A DNA stretch of 64,000 nt from Okeania sp. SIO2C9 (GTDB lineage Bacteria; Cyanobacteriota; Cyanobacteriia; Cyanobacteriales; Microcoleaceae): the NCBI RefSeq assembly GCF_010672455.1, contig NZ_JAAHGO010000028.1, forward strand, positions 1 through 64,000, in the 5' to 3' direction. Position numbers and translations under genes: made by a program. Positions 57,744 to 64,000 of this stretch are shown one piece after another; positions within the stretch are counted from its first letter, which is position 1, and every line of letters begins with the position of its first letter. The notes under the pieces are model-generated. The model was not told the origin of the DNA and ran no database searches. It worked only from the letters and a program-made list of their open reading frames with translations.

Positions 57744-59582
57744 ATGCTATCAAATGACTTTCTAGAAACAGTTTGGTTAATACCTTGCTATGCCATCATC
57801 GGCGCAGTTTCAGCCATACCATGGTCTCCCGGAATTATTAAACGCACTGGGCCAAGACCAGCAGGTTATATTAATCTGATTATGACCTTCATCGCTTTCT
57901 TACATGGCTTAATCGCTCTATCAGTAGCTTGGAATCAACCAAATCAAGAATTATTAATACCTTGGCTAGATGTGGCCGGGCTAAATATCACCATTTCCCT
58001 AGAAATATCTACCCTCACTATTGGGGCGACTATATTAATTACTGGTCTTAATCTTCTGAGCCAGATTTACGCGATCGCCTATATGGAAATGGATTGGGGA
58101 TGGGCACGTTTCTACTCCCTACTGGCATTGTTTGAAGCTGGAATGTGTGCCTTAGTTTTGTGCAATTCCCTATTCTGGAGTTACATCGTTCTAGAAATTC
58201 TCACTCTGGGTACATATTTATTAGTGGGGTTGTGGTTTAGTCAACCATTAGTAGTGACAGGAGCAAGAGATGCTTTCCTGACAAAACGGGTGGGAGACTT
58301 ATTTTTGCTCATGGGAGTAGTTGCTTTATTACCTCTAGCAGGAACTTGGAATTATACAGAGTTAGCTGAGTGGGCAAAAACTGCAAACATTGCTCCTACA
58401 ACTGCTACCTTATTAAGTCTGACTTTAATTGCCGGACCTCTGGGTAAATGCGCTCAGTTTCCCCTACATCTGTGGTTAGATGAAGCAATGGAAGGACCAG
58501 TGCCAAGTACTATTTTACGGAATTCGGTGGTGGTAGCGGTCGGAGCGTGGGTGTTGATTAAAGTGCAACCTGTTTTAGCTTTATCTCCTGTTGCTTCCAC
58601 AGTAATGATTGGAGTGGGAGTGTTTACAGCGGTTTGTGCTTCTTTAATTGCTATTGCCCAAATCGATATTAAGCGATCGCTTTCTTATTCGGTGAGTACT
58701 TACATGGGTTTGGTATTTATCGCTGTGGGAACTGGTCAAGACGAAACTGCTTTGATGTTGTTATTTACATACGCTTGTGCGATGGCGTTGTTGGTAATGA
58801 GTACGGGTGGGGTAATTTTAAACTGTGTCAGTCAAGACTTGACTCAATATGGTGGTTTGTGGTCTCGTCGCCCCATTACGGGAATTTCTTATTTAGTGGG
58901 TGCTGTTGGTTTAGTTGCTTTGCCTCCTTTGGGTAGTTTCTGGGTACTGTTGCAAATGACAGATTATTTGTGGAGTAGTCAACCTTGGTTAGTAGATGTG
59001 TTGTTGTTGGTGAATGGGTTCACTGCTTTTAGTATTATTCGGGAGTTTGGTTTAATTTTTTGCGGTAAACCTAAACAAATGACCGAGCGATCTCCTGAAG
59101 GTTTATGGTCTTTGGTTTTGCCGATGACTATTTTGGCTGGTTTTACGTTGCACGTTCCTCTGTTGTTGGGGCAATGGCAACTACTACCGGATATCGCGAC
59201 TATTAATAAAACTGTTGCTGGTTTATTATTTTTATCCAGCGTGCTTGGTTTTGGTATTGGTGGTTTGATTTATTTAAATGATAAGTGGGAGAAACCAATT
59301 AAGTTTCCTTTCCCAGCAATACAAGACTTTTTTGCCTACGATTTTTACACTGTAAAACTGTATAGAATTACTATTGTTTTTGTGGTGGGTTTGGTATCAA
59401 GAATTATTTCTTGGGTTGACCGCTATCTTGTGGATGGTGTAGTTAATTTTGTGGGTTTAGCTACTGTATTTGGTGGTCAAGGTTTAAAATATAATGTTTC
59501 TGGTCAGTCTCAGTTTTATGTATTGACAATTTTGATTGGTATGACTCTATTATTAAGTTGGTTAGTAGTAGGTTTATTTTGA
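57744..59582 (+). CDS. ndhF: NDH-1 subunit NdhF of the CO2-uptake type (NdhF3/NdhF4)
   Basis: A 612-residue proton-pumping-type membrane subunit. It has the NdhF fold but the signature of the CO2-uptake forms: LGKCAQFPLHLWLDEAMEGPVPSTILRNSVVVAVGAWVL, where respiratory NdhF1 has a WLPDAMEGPTP.SALIHAATMV-type sequence. N-terminal ETVWLIPCYAIIGAVSAIPWSPGIIKRTGPRPAGY also fits this group. It is part of an NDH-1 complex that hydrates CO2 with CupA or CupB. NdhF4 (low-affinity, CupB) is my preference because Trichodesmium-type genomes are described as having that system, but F3 cannot be excluded. ndhD follows after 3.55 kb, not directly, because of a repeat array. Confidence 0.9.
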   Translation: MLSNDFLETVWLIPCYAIIGAVSAIPWSPGIIKRTGPRPAGYINLIMTFIAFLHGLIALSVAWNQPNQELLIPWLDVAGLNITISLEISTLTIGATILITGLNLLSQIYAIAYMEMDWGWARFYSLLALFEAGMCALVLCNSLFWSYIVLEILTLGTYLLVGLWFSQPLVVTGARDAFLTKRVGDLFLLMGVVALLPLAGTWNYTELAEWAKTANIAPTTATLLSLTLIAGPLGKCAQFPLHLWLDEAMEGPVPSTILRNSVVVAVGAWVLIKVQPVLALSPVASTVMIGVGVFTAVCASLIAIAQIDIKRSLSYSVSTYMGLVFIAVGTGQDETALMLLFTYACAMALLVMSTGGVILNCVSQDLTQYGGLWSRRPITGISYLVGAVGLVALPPLGSFWVLLQMTDYLWSSQPWLVDVLLLVNGFTAFSIIREFGLIFCGKPKQMTERSPEGLWSLVLPMTILAGFTLHVPLLLGQWQLLPDIATINKTVAGLLFLSSVLGFGIGGLIYLNDKWEKPIKFPFPAIQDFFAYDFYTVKLYRITIVFVVGLVSRIISWVDRYLVDGVVNFVGLATVFGGQGLKYNVSGQSQFYVLTILIGMTLLLSWLVVGLF

Positions 59583-59734
59583 AAAGCGGTCAGCATTTCA
59601 GCAATCAGCTATCAGCTATATATAGGGAGGGGGAATACCATTTGTAGGGAGCAAATGGTGGTTTAAAAGTAAATTTGCGTAATTGATTAAAAAGCCGTTT
59701 GCGTAGCATTCAGTAGGAAGAGCTGACCGCATAG
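59583..59734. other. spacer between ndhF and the repeat array
   Basis: Contains TTTCAGCAATCAGCTATCAGCT simple repeats and a GTTTGCGTAGCATTC short element at 59697-59720. Confidence 0.6.
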
Positions 59735-62630
59735 TCAAAAATAACTGTAATGCTTGGCTTGAATTTTTGAAATATTTAAGCCTGCCATAAAGCTGATTTA
59801 ACAGCGGGTTAATTTACGGAAAAATTTCAATCATTTCCATGGATAATCTGTAGATTACACTTAAAAATTACCTGTGGGTTGTAGTAGACTAAAATTTTGA
59901 GATGTTGAATCTAATTTGATTTAGTATTCAGTAAATTTACAGGAAAAAATCTCAATCAATTATTTAGGGAAATCATCCATAGATGACAGTCAAAAATGGC
60001 GTTGCATAAATGCGGAATGCGGGTTTTAATAGTTTTGTGGAATGGGCATATTGCCCGTTACTGATATTTTTTAGTAGCCAGGATACCCACCCCACTGATA
60101 TTCATCCCGCTTCTCAGCAATGGCCAAAAATCACTCTGGTGGTTGGTTAATATTTGGGAAATTTTTAAGCTGATAGTTAACCTGATTTAGCAGGGGGTTA
60201 ATTTGAGGAAAATATCTCAATTATTGGAATAAATAATCTGTAGATGACACTCATAATTAACCTGATTTAACAGTCACTTAATTTCCAGAAAAATATCAAT
60301 TATTCCCACGAATAATCTGTATATGATACAGAAAAATCAGGGGTTTTCTCAGATATAAATTTTGAGATGTTGAATTTAGTCTGATGATGGAACTGATTTA
60401 GCAATGGGTTGATTGGAGGAAAAATTTCAATCAATAATGTTCAGAAAATTCTCTGTAGATAACGCTCAAAAATAACTCTGGTGGTTGGTTAATATTTGGG
60501 AAATTTTTAAGCTGATAGTTAACCTGATTTAGCAGGGGGTTAATTTGAGGAAAATATCTCAATTATTGGGAGCAATAATCTATAGATGATACGGAACAAT
60601 CAGGAGTTTTCTCAGATATAAATTTTGAGATGTTGAATCTAATCTGATTTAGTATTGGGTTGATTTACGGGAAAAATTCAATCAATGATGTTCAGAAAAT
60701 TCTCTGTAGATGACACTCAAAAATAACTCTGGTCGTTGGCTAATATTTTTGAAATGTTTAAGCTGATTTAGCAGTGAGTTAATTTACGGGAAAACTTCAA
60801 TTATTCCGTGAATAATCTGTAGATGATACTAAAAAATCACCCGTTGTTTGTACTAGACTAAAATTTTGAGATGTTGAATCTAATCTGATTTAGTAGTGGG
60901 TTGATTTACGGGAAAAATTCAATCAATGATGTTCAGAAAATTCTCTGTAGATGACACTCAAAAATAACTCTGGTCTTTGGCTAATATTTTTGAAATGTTT
61001 AAGCTGATTTAGCAGTGAGTTAATTTACGGGAAAATCTCAATTATTCTGATGAATAATCTGTAGATGATACTGAAAAATCAGGGGTTTTACTAGACTAAA
61101 ATTTTGAGATGTTGAATCTAATCTGATTTAGCAGTGAGTTAATTTACGGGAAAATCTCAATTATTCTGATGAATAATCTGTAGATGATACTGAAAAATCA
61201 GGGGTTTTACTAGACTAAAATTTTGAGATGTTGAATCTAATCTGATTTAGCAGTGAGTTAATTTACGGGAAAACTTCAATTATTCCGTGAATAATCTGTA
61301 GATGATACTGAAAAATTACCCGTTGGTTTTACTAGACTAAAATTTTGAGATGTTGAATCTAATCTGATTTAGTATTGGGTTGATTTACGGGAAAAATTTC
61401 AATCAATGATGTTCAGAAAATTATCTGTAGATGACACTCAAAAATAACTCTGGTCTTTGGCTAATATTTTTGAAATGTTTAAGCTGATTTAGCAGTGAGT
61501 TAATTTACGGGAAAATCTCAATTATTCTGATGAATAATCTGTAGATGATACTGAAAAATCAGGGGTTTTACTAGACTAAAATTTTGAGATGTTGAATCTA
61601 ATCTGATTTAGTAGTGGGTTAATTTACGGGAAAATCTCAATTATTCCGTGAATAATCTGTAGATGATACTAAAAAATCACCCGTTGTTTGTACTAGACTA
61701 AAATTTTGAGATGTTGAATCTAATCTGATTTAGTAGTGGGTTGATTTACGGGAAAAATTTCAATCAATGATGTTCAGAAAATTATCTGTAGATGACACTC
61801 AAAAATAACTCTGGTCTTTGGCTAATATTTTTGAAATGTTTAAGCTGATTTAGTAGTGAGTTAATTTACGGGAAAACTTCAATTATTCCGTGAATAATCT
61901 GTAGATGATACTAAAAAATCACCCGTTGTTTGTACTAGACTAAAATTTTGAGATGTTGAATCTAATCTGATTTAGTAGTGGGTTGATTTACGGGAAAAAT
62001 TTCAATCAATGATGTTCAGAAAATTATCTGTAGATGACACTCAAAAATAACTCTGGTCGTTGGCTAATATTTTTGAAATGTTTAAGCTGATTTAGCAGTG
62101 AGTTAATTTACGGGAAAATCTCAATTATTCCGTGAATAATCTGTAGATGATACTGAAAAATCACCCGTTGTTTGTACTAGACTAAAATTTTGAGATGTTG
62201 AATCTAATCTGATTTAGCAGTGAGTTAATTTACGGGAAAATTTCAATTATTCTGATGAATAATCTGTAGATGATACTGAAAAATCACCCGTTGTTTGTAC
62301 TAGACTAAAATTTTGAGATGTTGAATCTAATCTGATTTAGCAGTGAGTTAATTTACGGGAAAATTTCAATTATTCTGATGAATAATCTGTAGATGATACT
62401 GAAAAATCACCCGTTGTTTGTACTAGACTAAAATTTTGAGATGTTGAATCTAATCTGATTTAGCAGTGAGTTAATTTACGGGAAAAATTCAATCAATGAT
62501 GTTCAGAAAATTATCTGTAGATGACACTCAAAAATAACTTCGGTCGTTGGCTAATATTTTTAAAATGTTTAAGCTGATAATTAACCTGATTTAGCAGTGA
62601 GTTAATTTACGGGAAAACTTCAATTATTTT
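59735..62630. repeat. satellite-like array of about 23 monomers of about 119-121 bp
   Basis: Each monomer contains CTGATTTAG(C/T)A(G/T)TG(A/G)GTT(A/G)ATTTACGGGAAAA and AATCTGTAGATGA(T/C)AC. Two subtypes exist: A, with GAATAATCTGTAGATGATACTG and CTAGACTAAAATTTTGAG; and B, with ATGTTCAGAAAATT, ACACTCAAAAATAACTCTGG and GCTAATATTTTTGAAATG. They alternate irregularly (A-A-A runs and A-B pairs). The central monomers are nearly identical, the edge ones degenerate, and at about 59998-60120 non-repeat sequence interrupts the array. No long open frame runs through it. Confidence 0.92.
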
Positions 62631-63134
62631 GATTTGTAATTGTTTTAGGATTTTGTAACTGGTCAGTTATTTCCGCCATCCTGCGCTAGGAAACGGGGAA
62701 CAGGGAATACAGGAATAAATAGTGAGGTACAGTTTTAAAATTATAGCAATGAGCTTCAGGTATTTACAATGTCCAGCTCACAGGACAATCTAGAAAAGGT
62801 GTACAAAAAATAATGTGTAAATATGCCAGCGCACATTGCTATAATATCTTTTTCCCTACTCCCTACTCCCTACTTCCTACCCCCTAAAATCCTAAAACTC
62901 CCTACTCCCTAAAGTCCTAAAATTTTCTACCTCATAAACCCCAAAACTGCTATAAAAATCTATGTCATGGCAGGCTATTATTTTAATTAGTTTGACTCTC
63001 TGATTAAGCTGGTTAATAATAAATTGTTATGAGGCAAAACTTTCAATCATCCCCATGAATAATTCCCACATCAAAATCAAAAATCTATGTCGTACTAAAT
63101 TCAAATTTAATTAACAGAAAAATCACATAAAATC
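62631..63134. other. gene-free spacer between array and ndhD
   Basis: Contains CCCTACTCCCTACTCCCTA simple repeats near 62855-62880 and 62900-62915. The ndhD promoter, if separate, must lie here; no site is recognised. Confidence 0.5.
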
Positions 63135-64000
63135 ATGCTCAGTGTTTTAATTATAATCCCAATTTTAGGGGCAGCTTTAGTCGGATTTTTTCCAGGAAAA
63201 ATTACCGATGAAAAATTACGAAAAATTACCTTAGCAATTGCCCTATCTCTAATAGCTTGGACTGTAGAAATTGCCATTAAATTTAACCTAAATAATCCAG
63301 GTTTACAATTTCAAGAACATTTTACCTGGATTCCCCAATTAGGTTTAACCTATAATCTTGGTATAGATGGTTTATCCCTACCATTACTCGCCCTAAATTC
63401 CTTACTAACATTCATCGTAGTTTATGGATATGGTAATAATGTTGATCGCCCGCGATTATACTACCCCTTAATTTTGTTAGTAAATGCTGGAATAGCAGGT
63501 GCTTTTCTCTCCGCAAACCTATTATTATTCGTTCTATTTTATGAACTAGAATTAATCCCCATCTATTTATTAATAGCAATTTGGGGTAGTAAAAAACGAG
63601 GTTATGCAGCAACCAAATTTCTCATCTATACAGCAGTATCCGGAATTTTGATATTAGCAGGATTTTTAGGAATAACTTGGTTAAGCAATTCTCCTAGTTT
63701 TGATTATGACCTAATCTCCACCCAAGGACTATCCCTAAAAACCCAACTTATATTATTAACCATTCTATTAGTAGGATTCGGCATTAAAATTCCATTAGTA
63801 CCTTTACACACTTGGTTGCCAGATGCTTATGTCGAATCATCTCCCCCTGTCACAATTCTTCTAGGTGGAATATTAGCAAAACTAGGCACTTATGGACTAT
63901 TGCGTTTTGCCTTAGGATTATTTCCCGAAACTTGGCAAATAGTCGCCCCTGGAATGGCAATAATTGGTACTTTTAGCGTCTTGTATGGAGCATTAGCAGC
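63135..64000 (+). CDS. ndhD: NDH-1 subunit NdhD of the CO2-uptake type, 3' end outside the window
   Basis: The first 288 codons are present: MLSVLIIIPILGAALVGFFPGKI, YNLGIDGLSLPLLALNSLLTFIVVYG, VLFYELELIPIYLLIAIWG (the conserved Glu of the proton-pump family) and VGFGIKIPLVPLHTWLPDAYVESSPPVTILLGGILAKLGTYGLLRFALGLFP. It pairs with the upstream ndhF as in ndhF-ndhD-cup operons, so chpX/cup may follow beyond the window. The ATG is separated from ndhF by 3.55 kb of repeats, so independent transcription or a very long non-coding operon spacer must be considered. Confidence 0.93.
   Translation, partial: MLSVLIIIPILGAALVGFFPGKITDEKLRKITLAIALSLIAWTVEIAIKFNLNNPGLQFQEHFTWIPQLGLTYNLGIDGLSLPLLALNSLLTFIVVYGYGNNVDRPRLYYPLILLVNAGIAGAFLSANLLLFVLFYELELIPIYLLIAIWGSKKRGYAATKFLIYTAVSGILILAGFLGITWLSNSPSFDYDLISTQGLSLKTQLILLTILLVGFGIKIPLVPLHTWLPDAYVESSPPVTILLGGILAKLGTYGLLRFALGLFPETWQIVAPGMAIIGTFSVLYGALA

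Noticed and set aside
59735-62630. Could the 120-bp array be a CRISPR array?
   Set aside because: The whole monomer is conserved, there are no unique spacers of regular length between short identical repeats, and no cas gene is nearby.

Overview
The window reads as chromosome of a filamentous, phycoerythrin-containing marine cyanobacterium, most like Trichodesmium or a close relative. Cyanobacterial markers are psaE, ndhO, psb32, a CpeA-type phycobiliprotein with a CpeY-type lyase, CO2-uptake-type ndhF/ndhD and scattered HIP1 octamers (GCGATCGC). The Trichodesmium-like assignment is an inference from low GC, very low coding density, many group II intron and IS200/IS605 remnants, and abundant short repeats.

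Layout. 1-5 kb: orphan phycoerythrin alpha subunit, its lyase, and a disabled tnpB element. 5-20 kb: ordinary chromosome (a PEP-CTERM beta-propeller, a TPR protein, secG-gpmI on the minus strand, two tandem secreted Pro-rich paralogues, a MORN protein, DUF6391, psaE, mutM, ndhO) interrupted by an intact tnpB element and a tnpB-derived MITE. 20-26 kb: a 5-oxoprolinase-like hydantoinase A/B fusion swollen by about 550 residues of tandem repeats. 26-31 kb: an IS4-like element with a passenger gene, a PEP-CTERM protein and a nonsense-mutated tnpB element. 31-37 kb: DUF4346 protein, psb32, topA. 37-39.8 kb: a graveyard (IS4-like remnant, MITEs, glycosyltransferase and sulfotransferase remnants). 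39.8-41.2 kb: cbiX behind a cobalamin riboswitch. 42.5-47.1 kb: a decayed tnpB, then a small gene split by a group II intron whose reverse transcriptase has lost its catalytic motif. 47.3-56 kb: surface-glycan genes (three translationally coupled glycosyltransferases, a DUF547 lipoprotein, a polyprenyl-phosphate-sugar synthase and a GT-C transferase carrying an in-frame minisatellite). 56-64 kb: a repeat block with present/absent MITE insertions, then ndhF and ndhD of a CO2-uptake NDH-1 complex separated by a roughly 2.9 kb satellite-like array of about 23 monomers of about 120 bp.

The main theme is repeat and mobile-element invasion. At least four tnpB lineages are present in every state from intact to MITE. 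Very short palindromic elements (about 20-50 bp) have inserted inside tnpB genes, inside the expression platform region of a riboswitch and inside other repeats. Two enzymes carry in-frame tandem repeat expansions in places where an enzyme would be expected to tolerate little. The paralogous copies in the same window allow before/after comparison of several of these insertions. No tRNA, rRNA or CRISPR array was recognised.
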